Source: Halopseudomonas salegens
GTDB taxonomy: Bacteria; Pseudomonadota; Gammaproteobacteria; Pseudomonadales; Pseudomonadaceae
Reading direction: 5' to 3'
Length of the DNA: 64,000 nucleotides
Assembly (NCBI RefSeq): GCF_900105655.1
Contig: NZ_LT629787.1
Span: forward strand, 1,178,001-1,242,000
The number at the start of each line of letters is the position of its first letter. Positions within the stretch are counted from its first letter, which is position 1. Of this stretch, positions 9,795 to 18,790 are shown piece after piece. The translations under genes were made by a program, and so were the position numbers. Under the pieces are notes generated by a model. That model searched no databases, had not been told where the DNA came from, and saw only the letters and a program-made list of their open reading frames with translations.

Positions 9795-10067
9795 GTGAAC
9801 AAGTCTGAACTGATTGATGCCATCGCCGCATCCGCTGATATTCCTAAAGCTGCTGCCGGTCGTGCACTGGACGCCGTTATTGACTCAATCACTGGTGCGC
9901 TGAAAGATGGCGACTCGGTTGTTCTGGTTGGTTTCGGTACTTTCGCTGTCAAGGAGCGCGCTGCACGTACCGGTCGCAATCCGCAGACTGGTGATCCTAT
10001 CCAGATCAGCGCCGCCAAAATTCCGGGCTTCAAAGCCGGTAAAGCACTGAAGGATGCTGTCAACTGA
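9795..10067 (+). CDS. hupB: HU-beta nucleoid protein
   Basis: This 90-residue DNA-bending protein starts at GTG 9795, preceded by AAGGGGAC at 9782. An ATT start further upstream would add residues that HU proteins lack. The sequence begins [20 protein letters not shown] and carries the beta-arm signature [21 protein letters not shown] near residue 46. It binds DNA non-specifically as a dimer and compacts the nucleoid. Placement directly after lon is conserved in pseudomonads and enterics. A strong terminator follows at 10178. Confidence 0.96.
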   Translation: MNKSELIDAIAASADIPKAAAGRALDAVIDSITGALKDGDSVVLVGFGTFAVKERAARTGRNPQTGDPIQISAAKIPGFKAGKALKDAVN

Positions 10068-10177
10068 GCAGTGTCTGACTTGCACCGTCACGGGCTAATC
10101 CCCGCACACGGATGTCAAGGCGTTACCCGGATCGATTCATGGTTCACCCTGTCGATACCCTGAATTGATCCAGATTT

Positions 10178-10212
10178 GCAAAAAGGCGCATCACCCAGAT
10201 GCGCCTTTTTGC
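10178..10212 (+). terminator. Rho-independent terminator after hupB
   Basis: A perfect 15-bp stem whose core is GGCGCATC / GATGCGCC, with flanking A5 and T5 tracts and a five-base loop. It lies about 110 nt after the hupB stop and ends the proteostasis block. Confidence 0.88.
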
Positions 10213-10301
10213 GTTTATCGATAGAAGAAATGGCCGTAGACGATTATCATGCAGCCAGAGCGTATTTTGCGTGAGATGAATAACAAAATTGTGGGGGCAC
10301 G

Positions 10302-12191
10302 ATGCTGCAAAGAATGAGGGACAACTCGCAAAGCTGGATCGCCAAGGTGATCGTTGGCGTTATTGTGCTTGTGTTTGCCCTGACTGGTTGGGAGTCCATC
10401 AGTCGTTTCACCAGCAGCGAAAACAAAGCTGCCGAGGTCAATGACAGGGTCATTACCCGCATCGAGCTGGATCAGGCTGTGGCCCAGCAACATCGTCAGT
10501 TGCAGCAACAGATTCAGCAAATGGGCAACGACATGTTTGATCCCAGCATGATTGATGAAGACCTGTTGCGGGAGTCGGTTCTCGACGATCTGATCGATCG
10601 TGCGGTGTTGCTGGATGGTGCCGATCAGGCCAATTTCCATATTTCGGAGCGCATGATTGACCAGCTCATTCTGACGACGCCGGATTTCCAGGTTGAAGAC
10701 CAGTTCAATGCTGACCGTTTCGATCAGGTGATTCGCAGTATGGGTATTTCATCACGCCTGGCTTTTCGTGATCTGGTGCGGGAAGAGCTGAAGATCAGCC
10801 AGTTGCGCAATGCGCTAGAAGCCACCGCTTTCGCTACTCCGAGTGAACGCATGCAGTTGGCCCGCCTGGAACAGCAAAGTCGTGACTTCGCGGTGATTGA
10901 GCTGCCTTACAGTCGTGAAGGTATGTCGGTGACCGATGAAGAGGTGTCCGAGTACTACGCGGCCAATGAGCAGCAGTTCATGGCTCCCGAGCAGGTGGTG
11001 CTGGAAAGCCTGACGCTCAGTCGCAGCGATTTTTTTGATCAGGTCACTGTCAGTGATGCAGACGTTGAAGATCTGTATCAACGTGAAATCGGCAACCTGG
11101 GTGAACAGCGTCGCGCTGCTCACCTGCTGATTGAAACTGACTCAGTCGATGATGAAGACGCCCAGGCCCGGATTGCACAGGCGCGCGACCGTCTGGATGC
11201 CGGTGAAGACTTCGCTGCCGTGGCGCGTGATTTGTCAGACGACCTGGGGAGTGCCAATGACGGTGGTAATCTGGGCGTCGTTGTTCGCGGCAGCTTTGAT
11301 CCGGCATTTGAAGAAGCCTTGTTTGCCCTGGAAGAAGGGGAAGTGTCCGAGCCCGTGCGTACCAGTTTTGGTTTGCACTTGATCAAACTGACCGGCTTGC
11401 AGGCGCCAGAAGTGCCCAGTCTGGAATCCATGCGGGAATCTCTGGAAGAAGAAATCAAGGCTGGTCTGGTTGAACGGCGTTTTGTTGAGGCCAGCCGTGA
11501 ACTCTCCAATCTGGCTTACGAGTCGGCGGACTTGCAAGAGCCGGCCCGCGCCCTGGATCTTGAGATCGAGACGCATGGCCCTGTTAGCCGGGAAGGTGGA
11601 GAAGGTTTGACGGCCAATCCACGAGTGATGCAGGCAGCTTTTGAAGAAGAAGTGCTGCAGGATGAGCTCAACAGCAGCCTGATCGAGCTGGATGACGATA
11701 CGGCTGTAGTGGTGCGAGTCAAGGAGCATCAGCGTCCCAGTCTGCGTCCGCTGGATGACATTCGTGACGAGGTGGAAGATCTGTTGATCTATCGCAAGGC
11801 CACTGAGCAGGCCCATGAGCGCGCCGAAGCCTTGGTTGCCCAGCTGCGTAGCGGTGAGCTGGATGCTGACGCGGTTGCTGCTCAACTGGATGCTGAGTGG
11901 GCTCGTCATGAAGCCACCCGCCGTACCTCCAACTCAGTACCCTCGGCTTTGCTGCGCAATATTTTTGCCATGCCGGCCCCGGCTGCAGAGCAACCAGCGT
12001 ACGCTCAATTTGCCCAGACGGACGGCAGTCGCTGGATAGTTGTTCTGAACGGTGTGGCCACTCCACAGAATCTGGCGGAAGAGGCCAATGACCCGGAGTA
12101 TCGCAACTTCGTGGCTGGTCAGACCGGCGAGCAGGACTTTGCCGCGCTGCGGCAGAAACTCAAGGAAGACGCGGACATTACCCGTTACTGA
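10302..12191 (+). CDS. ppiD: PpiD-like membrane-anchored periplasmic folding factor (SurA-N / PpiC)
   Basis: A 629-residue protein with an uncleaved N-terminal membrane anchor (about residues 13-29, VIVGVIVLVFALTGW), a SurA-like chaperone region and one parvulin (PpiC) domain near residues 265-365, with RAAHLLIETDS, the GG.LG motif and FALEEGEVSEPVRTSFGLHLIKL. PpiD sits at the Sec translocon and assists newly exported proteins. The position after hupB matches E. coli and P. aeruginosa. It has its own RBS (GGGGGC) and lies behind the hupB terminator, so it likely has a separate promoter. A hairpin at 12214 closes the unit. Confidence 0.93.
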   Translation: MLQRMRDNSQSWIAKVIVGVIVLVFALTGWESISRFTSSENKAAEVNDRVITRIELDQAVAQQHRQLQQQIQQMGNDMFDPSMIDEDLLRESVLDDLIDRAVLLDGADQANFHISERMIDQLILTTPDFQVEDQFNADRFDQVIRSMGISSRLAFRDLVREELKISQLRNALEATAFATPSERMQLARLEQQSRDFAVIELPYSREGMSVTDEEVSEYYAANEQQFMAPEQVVLESLTLSRSDFFDQVTVSDADVEDLYQREIGNLGEQRRAAHLLIETDSVDDEDAQARIAQARDRLDAGEDFAAVARDLSDDLGSANDGGNLGVVVRGSFDPAFEEALFALEEGEVSEPVRTSFGLHLIKLTGLQAPEVPSLESMRESLEEEIKAGLVERRFVEASRELSNLAYESADLQEPARALDLEIETHGPVSREGGEGLTANPRVMQAAFEEEVLQDELNSSLIELDDDTAVVVRVKEHQRPSLRPLDDIRDEVEDLLIYRKATEQAHERAEALVAQLRSGELDADAVAAQLDAEWARHEATRRTSNSVPSALLRNIFAMPAPAAEQPAYAQFAQTDGSRWIVVLNGVATPQNLAEEANDPEYRNFVAGQTGEQDFAALRQKLKEDADITRY

Positions 12192-12213
12192 TCGGGTCAA
12201 ATCCAGCAACAAG

Positions 12214-12239
12214 ACAATGGGCCGTTTTCGGCCCATTGT
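12214..12239 (+). terminator. hairpin terminator after ppiD
   Basis: ACAATGGGCC and GGCCCATTGT form a perfect 10-bp stem around GTTTTC, followed by GCTTTC. It lies 22 nt after the ppiD stop. Confidence 0.65.
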
Positions 12240-12312
12240 GCTTTCTGACTCCCGCTCGCTACCTGTCATACGCTAAGCTGGGCACAGGTCAATAACAAAG
12301 GATGCCTTGCCG

Positions 12313-13638
12313 ATGCAGGTGCTCAAGCACATATGGCTGTTTATCCGGACCAATCTGTGGATTATTCCCTTGGCGCTGCTGTTGGCCTGGGGGTTGATCC
12401 GTTTCCTTGATCCGGCGCCGCCACGACATCTGGTCATGACCACGGGAAGCGAAACAGGGGCGTATCACGGTTTTGCCCAACGGCTGGCCGAACGACTGGA
12501 ACACCAGGGCTTGAGCCTGGAACTGCGTCCCAGCAAAGGTTCAATGGAAAACCTGCAGCGGCTTGTGGCCGACAATCCCGATGTGCAGATTGGTATGGTT
12601 CAGGGCGGTACGGCAGGCTTGCTGGATAGCGCTCAGCGCAGTCGCTTGCAGGCTCTGGCTGCGCTGTATCACGAACCGCTGTGGTTATTTCAGCGCACCG
12701 GAGAGTCGGTAGACACGCTGGCTGACCTGAATGCCCTGCGCCTCGGGGTAGGTGCTGAAGGTAGTGGCACCTGGGCGGTGGTCAAGGCCTTGTTTGCCGA
12801 AGCCGGTCAGCAGGAACGCTTTGGCAGTCTGAATCAGGGATTGTGGCAGCCATTGGATAGCCAGTCTGCGGCTTCAGCCTTGCTGGCAGGTGAGCTGGAT
12901 GCAGCCTTTCTGGTCTTGCCGGCGGATCATCCACTGATCAGTCGATTGGTGGCTGACCCGGAACTGGAGCTGGCTGATTTCGCTCAGGCCGAAGCTCTGG
13001 CTGCCCGCTTGCCTTACCTGCGGCAATTGCACATTCCGATGGGCCTGCTGGATATAGCTGGCAATCTGCCGCCAAGCAGTGCCAGCGTCTTGTCACCGGT
13101 TGCCACCCTGGTGGTCAATGAGGCATTTCACCCGGCCCTGGCGACGCTTATCCTGCAGGAATCGCGGGAAATACTGCGTGAAGGAACCTTGCTGGACGCC
13201 CCGGATGCTTTCCCGGCCGCGACCCCATTGGATTTACCCTTGAGCAATGAGGCGGATTACTACCACCGCAATGGTGTGCCCATGCTGCAGCGATATCTGC
13301 CATTCTGGATTGCCTCGCTGGTCGATCGCTATGTGGTGCTGCTGATACCTTTTATCGCCATTATGATCCCGCTGTTTCGCAGTATGGGCCCACTCTATCG
13401 TTGGCGCATCCGTGCGCGGGTATTTCGCTGGTACGGCCAGCTGCGACGTATTGATCGACTGATCCAGAATGATCAGATTCAGAACCAGCGAGATGAAGAG
13501 CTGGCTAATCTGCATCAACTGGAAGATGACCTGACACGGGTCGACGTACCGCTATCCTATGCGCATGAGTTGTATACGCTGCATCTGCATGTGCGTTACA
13601 TGATCAGTCGGCTGGAGTCGATCCCGACTGATGAATGA
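12313..13638 (+). CDS. membrane-tethered TAXI-family solute-binding protein
   Basis: Starting at ATG 12313 (AAAGGA 10 nt upstream) gives 441 residues; a TTG two codons earlier is also open. After a first membrane segment (LWIIPLALLLAWGLIRF) comes a TAXI-type periplasmic binding fold: TTGSETGAYHGFAQRL, SKGSMENLQRL, IGMVQGG and LRLGVGAEGSGTWAVVKALF. Unlike ordinary TAXI receptors it has a second hydrophobic segment near residue 340 (YVVLLIPFIAIMIPLF) and then a basic, helical tail of about 90 residues that should face the cytoplasm. No TRAP permease gene is adjacent. Its ligand is unknown. It could feed a distant permease or act as a sensor. Confidence 0.82.
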   Translation: MQVLKHIWLFIRTNLWIIPLALLLAWGLIRFLDPAPPRHLVMTTGSETGAYHGFAQRLAERLEHQGLSLELRPSKGSMENLQRLVADNPDVQIGMVQGGTAGLLDSAQRSRLQALAALYHEPLWLFQRTGESVDTLADLNALRLGVGAEGSGTWAVVKALFAEAGQQERFGSLNQGLWQPLDSQSAASALLAGELDAAFLVLPADHPLISRLVADPELELADFAQAEALAARLPYLRQLHIPMGLLDIAGNLPPSSASVLSPVATLVVNEAFHPALATLILQESREILREGTLLDAPDAFPAATPLDLPLSNEADYYHRNGVPMLQRYLPFWIASLVDRYVVLLIPFIAIMIPLFRSMGPLYRWRIRARVFRWYGQLRRIDRLIQNDQIQNQRDEELANLHQLEDDLTRVDVPLSYAHELYTLHLHVRYMISRLESIPTDE

Positions 13639-14476
13639 AGTCGACCGTGATATCCAGCACCGGATCCCAGTCCTGAAAGGGGTGTGCCAGTGTCAGCAGC
13701 AGAGTGAAGTGATTGCGGGAATCAAAGTAGTGGGTGTCGACGGCGACACCAGCTGCTGAAAGCTTGTCAGCCATCGCCTGGGTGTTGCGCTCAGGGTCGA
13801 CCAGACGATCAGGGCGGGCGGCCATCAGTAATGCCGGAGGGCTATGCTCGCCGACATGCTCGATCGGTTGTGAATCCAGTGGCGTCTCGGGGTGGTGAAA
13901 GACCGGTTTGACCCGGGGGTTGAGGATGGGCAAAAACTCGAATGGCCCGGCCAGTGCTACCCAGGCATCCAGATCCGTCGGGCTCAGTCCATGCCTGGCG
14001 AGCCAGCGCGGGTCAAGGGCCAGCATGGCAGCATTGTAGGCCCCGGCGCTATGCCCCATGACCACCAGCGGGCCCGGTTGCGGTTGCCAATCGCTACGTT
14101 GTTCGATCACCCAGGCCAGTGCAGCGGCACTGTCATGCAGAAAGTCAGGGTAGGTGACGTCAGGATATACGCGGTAATCGGCGATTACGGCAATGATACC
14201 TCTGGCCGCCAGTGCTTCGCCGACAAAGGTGTAGTTATCCTTGCTGCCACCGCGCCAACTGCCGCCGTAAAAGAATAGCGCCACCGGAGCCTTGTCCAGA
14301 TCTCCTGCCGGGAAGTACACATCAAGGTGCTGTCTTTTGTGCGTGCCGTATGCCTGGTCAGCCTGCAGCTGGTAACTGTCATCAGGGATGAAGGCGTTGA
14401 TCGGGGCCAAGGGTGAACATGCGGTGAGCAAAGACAGGCTGGCCAGACCAACGGCGCGTAGAAAAGGCACTGACAT
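13604..14476 (-). CDS. lipoprotein alpha/beta-hydrolase (esterase/lipase)
   Basis: Translation from ATG 14476 gives 290 residues with a lipoprotein signal ending LLTAC (C20). The alpha/beta-hydrolase features are FFYGGSW (oxyanion region), the nucleophile elbow GHSAG, a late acid in RPDRLVDPE and the histidine of RNHFT. It resembles the BD-FAE / carboxylesterase group acting on small acyl esters, likely at the outer membrane or in the periplasm. An upstream ATG at 14515 would add 13 residues before the signal and is less likely. The 3' end overlaps the convergent TAXI gene by 35 bp. Substrate not identifiable. Confidence 0.82.
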   Translation of the reverse strand: MSVPFLRAVGLASLSLLTACSPLAPINAFIPDDSYQLQADQAYGTHKRQHLDVYFPAGDLDKAPVALFFYGGSWRGGSKDNYTFVGEALAARGIIAVIADYRVYPDVTYPDFLHDSAAALAWVIEQRSDWQPQPGPLVVMGHSAGAYNAAMLALDPRWLARHGLSPTDLDAWVALAGPFEFLPILNPRVKPVFHHPETPLDSQPIEHVGEHSPPALLMAARPDRLVDPERNTQAMADKLSAAGVAVDTHYFDSRNHFTLLLTLAHPFQDWDPVLDITVDFIHQSGSTPAD

Positions 14477-14668
14477 GGGCGTTATCCGTTGAAATGTTTT
14501 CTTATCATGGCGCAACCGCGTGTGCGAGCAAGCTAAAGCTGTTACAAGTCATTGCTCCTGAACCGTTGCTCGGGCCGGTGTGCCGGCAAATGGATAGAAC
14601 CCGGGCTGGCGAGTACAGGTGATTCCTGTTGGCTTGCATTAAAACCTGGTTCTGTTAGTGTCGGCTTG

Positions 14669-14692
14669 ACGGCAGCCAGTTCTGGCTGCCGT
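14669..14692 (+). terminator. perfect hairpin with T-rich tail upstream of rnk
   Basis: ACGGCAGCCAG and CTGGCTGCCGT form an 11-bp stem with a 2-base loop, followed by TTTCTATT. It lies 58 nt before the rnk start. No plus-strand gene ends nearby (the esterase runs the other way), so it would terminate a leader or small RNA from 14516-14668, or attenuate rnk. Apart from this hairpin I see nothing clear in the 14477-14750 gap. Confidence 0.6.
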
Positions 14693-14750
14693 TTTCTATT
14701 CCTCCCCAATTACTTTTTACTTTCCTGATACAAGGAGTTTTGCGTTCGCC

Positions 14751-15158
14751 ATGAACAAGTCACCTACCATAATGATGACCCGCCTGGATATTCAGCGACT
14801 GGACAAGATCCTCGCCAGTCTGGAAGGGCCGATTGACCTGCTGGAAGCGCTGGAGGACGAAATTCTGCGTGCGGAGGTGGTCAGTCACGATCAGGTAGCA
14901 GCGGACGTGGTGACCATGAACTCGACGGTGCGCTTTGTCGATGAAGCCAGCGGCCGCGAGTTTGTGTAGACGCTGGTGTATCCGGAGCGCGGCGGGGTGC
15001 CGGGCTGTATTTCAGTATTGGCCCCAGTGGGCATTGCCCTGCTTGGCTTGCGCAAGGGTCAGAGCATCGACTGGACCGGACCGAACGGCCGTGCATTGAA
15101 GCTGACCATTATCGACATTCTGTACCAGCCGGAAGCCCATGGTGATTTTCACCTGTAA
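14751..15158 (+). pseudogene. rnk: rnk, nucleoside diphosphate kinase regulator, interrupted by an in-frame TAG
   Basis: The first 72 codons give a normal Rnk N-terminus (LDIQRLDKILASLE, DVVTMNSTVRFVD). They end at a TAG codon at 14967-14969. The same frame then continues directly into the C-terminal FKBP-like half (TLVYPERGGVPGCISVLAPVGIALLGL, YQPEAHGDFHL) and stops at 15158. In intact Rnk proteins this junction is continuous before TLVYP. One base change would therefore restore a 135-residue protein. Rnk is a GreA-like RNA-polymerase-binding regulator. AAGGAG lies 14 nt before the start. The gene is probably inactivated, although a GTG at 14976 could in principle restart the second half. 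Confidence 0.85.
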
Positions 15159-15255
15159 GTGGGGCTCAGGTGTTGAATGCGCGATGGACTGCCAGGTTGC
15201 TGCGCTTCTCGCAAGGGCTGAATAAAGTATCCAGTCATCAGTCTGATACTGCCGT

Positions 15256-15280
15256 CATTGCGGGCTGTGCGCCCGCAATG
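15256..15280. terminator. hairpin between rnk and fabI
   Basis: CATTGCGGGC and GCCCGCAATG form a perfect 10-bp stem with a TGTGC loop in the convergent gap. It has no clear T-run on either side. It could end transcription from both directions. Confidence 0.5.
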
Positions 15281-15298
15281 AGGATTCAGCGAGCGAGC

Positions 15299-16093
15299 TT
15301 AGTCTTCCAGATTGCCCATGGCAGTGGTATTGAAGCCACCGTCCACGTACATGATTTCCCCGGAAATACCCGAGGCCAGGTCGGAGCAGAGGAAGGCGCC
15401 AGCGTTGCCGACTTCATCAATGGTGACGTTGCGGCGCAGCGGGGTTTGTTTCTCGTTGTAGGCCAGCATCTTGCGGAAGCTCTTGATGCCTGAGGCAGCC
15501 AGAGTACGGATCGGTCCGGCGGACACGGCGTTGACGCGGGTGCCTTCCGGGCCCAGGCTGCCGGCCAGGTAACGTACACCGGCTTCCAGGCTGGCCTTGG
15601 CCATGCCCATGACGTTGTAATTGGGCATGGTGCGCTCGGCCCCGAGGTAGGACAGGGTCAGGATGCTGCCGTTGCGCCCCTGCATCATCGGTCGACCGGC
15701 CTTGGCCAGGGCGACCAGGCTGTAGGCGCTGATGTCGTGGGCAATGCGGAAGCCTTCACGGGTGGTGACATCGGTGAAGTCGCCTTCCAGCTGGTCACCG
15801 GGGGCAAAACCGACCGAGTGCACGATGCAGTCCAGGCTATCCCATTGCTTGCCCAGCTCGACGAACACCTGCTCGATCTGCGCATCATCGGCAACATCGC
15901 AGGGGAAGCAGAGATCGGCGCTGGAGCCCCAGCCTTCAGCAAAGCCTTCAACCCGACCCTTTAGCTTGTCATTCTGGTAGGTAAAAGCCAGTTCGGCACC
16001 TTCCCGGTGCATGGCGGCGGCAATGCCGGATGCAATTGACAGCTTGCTGGCAACGCCAACGATAAGTACACGTTTTCCGCTGAGAAATCCCAT
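15299..16093 (-). CDS. fabI: enoyl-ACP reductase FabI
   Basis: A 264-residue NADH-dependent enoyl-acyl carrier protein reductase that carries out the last step of fatty-acid chain elongation. FabI features are [13 protein letters not shown] near the N-terminus, the catalytic tyrosines Y149 (LTLSYLG) and Y159, and K166 in YNVMGMAK, which give the FabI Y-x6-K pattern. It is the target of triclosan in related bacteria. Its ATG is only three bases past the stop of the upstream ABC ATPase gene, with AGGA in the overlap region, so it appears to be the last gene of the yej operon. Confidence 0.96.
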   Translation of the reverse strand: MGFLSGKRVLIVGVASKLSIASGIAAAMHREGAELAFTYQNDKLKGRVEGFAEGWGSSADLCFPCDVADDAQIEQVFVELGKQWDSLDCIVHSVGFAPGDQLEGDFTDVTTREGFRIAHDISAYSLVALAKAGRPMMQGRNGSILTLSYLGAERTMPNYNVMGMAKASLEAGVRYLAGSLGPEGTRVNAVSAGPIRTLAASGIKSFRKMLAYNEKQTPLRRNVTIDEVGNAGAFLCSDLASGISGEIMYVDGGFNTTAMGNLED

Positions 16094-16096
16094 GAT

Positions 16097-17761
16097 TCAT
16101 TCCTGTTGTGTTTCACTGGCCGCTGGGGCCGGGTTTCCGGTAACTGAACCGGGCCGTTTTGCCGGTGTGGCGAAGGCGGCCTGCAACAACTGACGCGTGT
16201 AGTCGTGTTGCGGGTCGGCAAACACCTTCCTGGCCGAACCCTGTTCGACGATTTCGCCCTGGCGCATGACCATCAGTTGGTGGCTGAGGGCCTTGACCAC
16301 CGCCAGGTCATGGCTGATGAACAGATAGGTCAGATTATGCCGCGACTGCAAATCACGCAGCAGGCTGACTACTTGTCCCTGTACCGTACGATCCAGTGCC
16401 GAGGTTGGCTCGTCCAACAGGATCAGTGACGGCTTCAACACCAGCGCCCGGGCAATCGCAATGCGTTGCCGCTGGCCGCCGGAAAATTCATGTGGATAGC
16501 GGTGCCGGCTATCCGGGTCCAGACCGACTTCCTGCAGGGCCTGGATCACCCACTGCTCGCGCTCTTCAACCGTACCCAGACGATGAATTTCCAGTCCCTC
16601 GCTGACAATCTGCGCCACCGACATGCGCGGGCTCAGGCTGCCGAAGGGGTCCTGGAAGACCACCTGAAACTGGCGCCGAAAGGGCCGCACCTGGCTCTGG
16701 TTCAGACCATCCAGACGCTGGCCCTGAAACTCGATCAGGCCCTGACTCTCGGCCAGGCGCAACAGCGCAAGCCCCAGCGTGGTCTTGCCCGAACCGCTTT
16801 CGCCGACAATGCCCAGTGTCTGCCCCTGCTGCAGGCTGAAGCTGGCATCGGTAACCGCTTTGACATGGTCGACCGTACGCTTGAATACGCCTTTCTTGAT
16901 CGGAAACCAGACGCGCAGTTGCTCGGCACGCAACAGGGTACTGGCACCGTCATCGGCCTCGACCGGTTCACCACTGGGTTCGGCATCCAGCAGTTTTTGC
17001 GTGTACGGATGCTCTGGCCGGGTAAAGAGTGCTTCACAGTCATTGGCTTCGACGACCGAACCTTCGTGCATGACACATACTCGATGCGCCACCTTGCGCA
17101 CCAGGTTGAGATCGTGGCTGATCAACAGCAGCGCCATACCGAGCTTTTCCTGCAGGGACTGCAGCAGGTCGAGAATGGTTTGCTGCACGGTGACATCCAG
17201 CGCAGTGGTCGGCTCATCGGCGATCAGCAGTTCCGGCTCGTTGGCCAGCGCCATGGCAATCATCACGCGCTGGCGTTGGCCGCCAGAGAGTTCGTGCGGG
17301 TAGGCGCCGAGACGCTTTTCCGGCTCTGGCAGGCCGACCAGATGCAACAATTCCAGAGTGCGTTCACGCGCGGCGCGCTTGCCCAGGCCCTTGTGCAGCA
17401 GCAAGACCTCATTGATCTGACGCTCGACCGAATGCAGCGGGTTGAGCGAGGTCATCGGCTCCTGGAATATCATCGAAATGCGATTGCCACGAATCTGCCG
17501 CAGGCGTTTTTCCGGACAGTTCAGCAGGTCTTCACCATGGTAATGGATGCTGCCACTGGGGTGGCTGGCTTGCGGGTAGGGCAGCAGGCGCAGTATCGAA
17601 TGCGCGGTAATGGATTTACCCGAGCCACTTTCACCCACCAGTGCCAGAGTTTCACCGGCGTGAATATCCAGGCTGACATCGTGCAGCGCGAGCACGCGTT
17701 CATGCTCGCCGGTAAAGGCGACGCTAAGGTTTTCGATGCGGATCAGGGGCGATGTGCTCAT
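16097..17761 (-). CDS. yejF: YejF/NppD-type ABC transporter ATPase with two nucleotide-binding domains
   Basis: A 554-residue fused ABC ATPase of the peptide/nickel importer class. Domain 1 has Walker A GESGSGKS (43-50), signature LSGGQRQ (158-164) and Walker B LLIADEP (178-184). Domain 2 has GESGSGKT (320-327), FSGGQRQRI and LILLDEP. It drives uptake through the YejB-YejE channel on the cytoplasmic face. Its start overlaps the YejE stop by 4 nt (ATGA). YejABEF-type systems (called Npp in P. aeruginosa) import oligopeptides and peptidyl-nucleoside or microcin C-like antibiotics. The substrate here is inferred from the family. Confidence 0.93.
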   Translation of the reverse strand: MSTSPLIRIENLSVAFTGEHERVLALHDVSLDIHAGETLALVGESGSGKSITAHSILRLLPYPQASHPSGSIHYHGEDLLNCPEKRLRQIRGNRISMIFQEPMTSLNPLHSVERQINEVLLLHKGLGKRAARERTLELLHLVGLPEPEKRLGAYPHELSGGQRQRVMIAMALANEPELLIADEPTTALDVTVQQTILDLLQSLQEKLGMALLLISHDLNLVRKVAHRVCVMHEGSVVEANDCEALFTRPEHPYTQKLLDAEPSGEPVEADDGASTLLRAEQLRVWFPIKKGVFKRTVDHVKAVTDASFSLQQGQTLGIVGESGSGKTTLGLALLRLAESQGLIEFQGQRLDGLNQSQVRPFRRQFQVVFQDPFGSLSPRMSVAQIVSEGLEIHRLGTVEEREQWVIQALQEVGLDPDSRHRYPHEFSGGQRQRIAIARALVLKPSLILLDEPTSALDRTVQGQVVSLLRDLQSRHNLTYLFISHDLAVVKALSHQLMVMRQGEIVEQGSARKVFADPQHDYTRQLLQAAFATPAKRPGSVTGNPAPAASETQQE

Positions 17762-18786
17762 GCTTTCCTCGGATCGAAGGCATCGCGCAGGGCTTCACCG
17801 ATAAACACCAGCAGGGTCAGCATCAGTGACAGCACGATAAAGGCAGTCAGCCCCAGCCAGGGCGATTGCAGGTTGGCTTTACCCTGGGCAATCAGCTCAC
17901 CCAAAGAGGGCGCGCCGGGTGGCAGGCCAAAGCCGAGAAAGTCCAGGGAGGTCAGGGTAATTACCCCGCCCGTCAGAATAAAGGGGAAGAAGGTCAGTGT
18001 GGCCACCATGGCATTGGGCAGAATGTGCCGGAACATGATCACAGTGTTGCTGGCCCCCATGGCGCGCGCAGCGCGCACATATTCGAGATTGCGCCCGCGC
18101 AGGAACTCGGCGCGCACCACATCGACCAGTGCCATCCAGGAGAACAGCAGCATGATGCCGAGCAGCCACCAGAAGCTGGGCTCGACAAAACTGGCCATGA
18201 TGATCAGCAGATACAGCACCGGCAGGCCGGACCAGATCTCGATAAAGCGCTGGCCAAAGAGATCGATTTTGCCGCCGTAAAACCCCTGAATGGCCCCGGC
18301 TACTACGCCAATGATGGAACTCAGGATGGTCAGCGTCAGGGCAAAGAGCACCGAGACGCGAAAACCGTAGATCACCCGGGCCATGACATCGCGCGCCTGG
18401 TCATCGGTACCCAGCCAGTTTTCGGCGGAAGGCGGCGCCGGCGCCGGGACTTCCAGCTCGTAATTGATGCTGTTATAGCGGTAAGGGATCGGTGGCCAGA
18501 GCATCCAGCCGTCGCCTTCCTCGATAATCAATTGCTGGATATAGGTGTCACGGTAATCGGCGCGAATCGGGAATTCACCACCAAACTCGGTTTCGGCGTA
18601 ACGCTTGAATACCGGGAAATACAGCGAGCTCTCGTAGCTCATGACCAGCGGCTTGTCATTGGCGATCAGCTCCGCACCCAGGCTGAGTACAAAGAGCAGC
18701 ATGAAGATATGCAGCGACCACCAGCCACGGCGGTTGGCCTTGAAGCGGGCAAATCGGCGTTGATTCAGTGGCGAGAGTCGTGGCAT
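17758..18786 (-). CDS. yejE: YejE-type ABC transporter permease
   Basis: Starting from ATG 18786 (MPRLSPLNQRRFARFK) gives 342 residues; an upstream in-frame codon would add an unlikely leader overlapping yejB. A single N-terminal membrane helix is followed by a long periplasmic stretch, the WLGTDDQARDV motif and about five further helices. The inner-membrane EAA-type loop (EYVRAARAMGASNTVIMFRHILPN) contacts the ATPase. The large periplasmic insertion between the first two helices is typical of YejE rather than of DppC. It is coupled by ATGA to yejF and lies 4 nt after yejB. Confidence 0.93.
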   Translation of the reverse strand: MPRLSPLNQRRFARFKANRRGWWSLHIFMLLFVLSLGAELIANDKPLVMSYESSLYFPVFKRYAETEFGGEFPIRADYRDTYIQQLIIEEGDGWMLWPPIPYRYNSINYELEVPAPAPPSAENWLGTDDQARDVMARVIYGFRVSVLFALTLTILSSIIGVVAGAIQGFYGGKIDLFGQRFIEIWSGLPVLYLLIIMASFVEPSFWWLLGIMLLFSWMALVDVVRAEFLRGRNLEYVRAARAMGASNTVIMFRHILPNAMVATLTFFPFILTGGVITLTSLDFLGFGLPPGAPSLGELIAQGKANLQSPWLGLTAFIVLSLMLTLLVFIGEALRDAFDPRKA

Positions 18787-18790
18787 GCGC

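Noticed and set aside
14967..14969. Recoding of the rnk TAG as selenocysteine or pyrrolysine
   Set aside because: Selenocysteine uses TGA, and pyrrolysine is not expected in pseudomonads. No stem-loop of the needed type is seen.
16466..18280. 604-codon open frame on the plus strand opposite yejF and yejE
   Set aside because: The opposite strand encodes clear ABC ATPase and permease motifs; the frame is a by-product of GC-rich codons.
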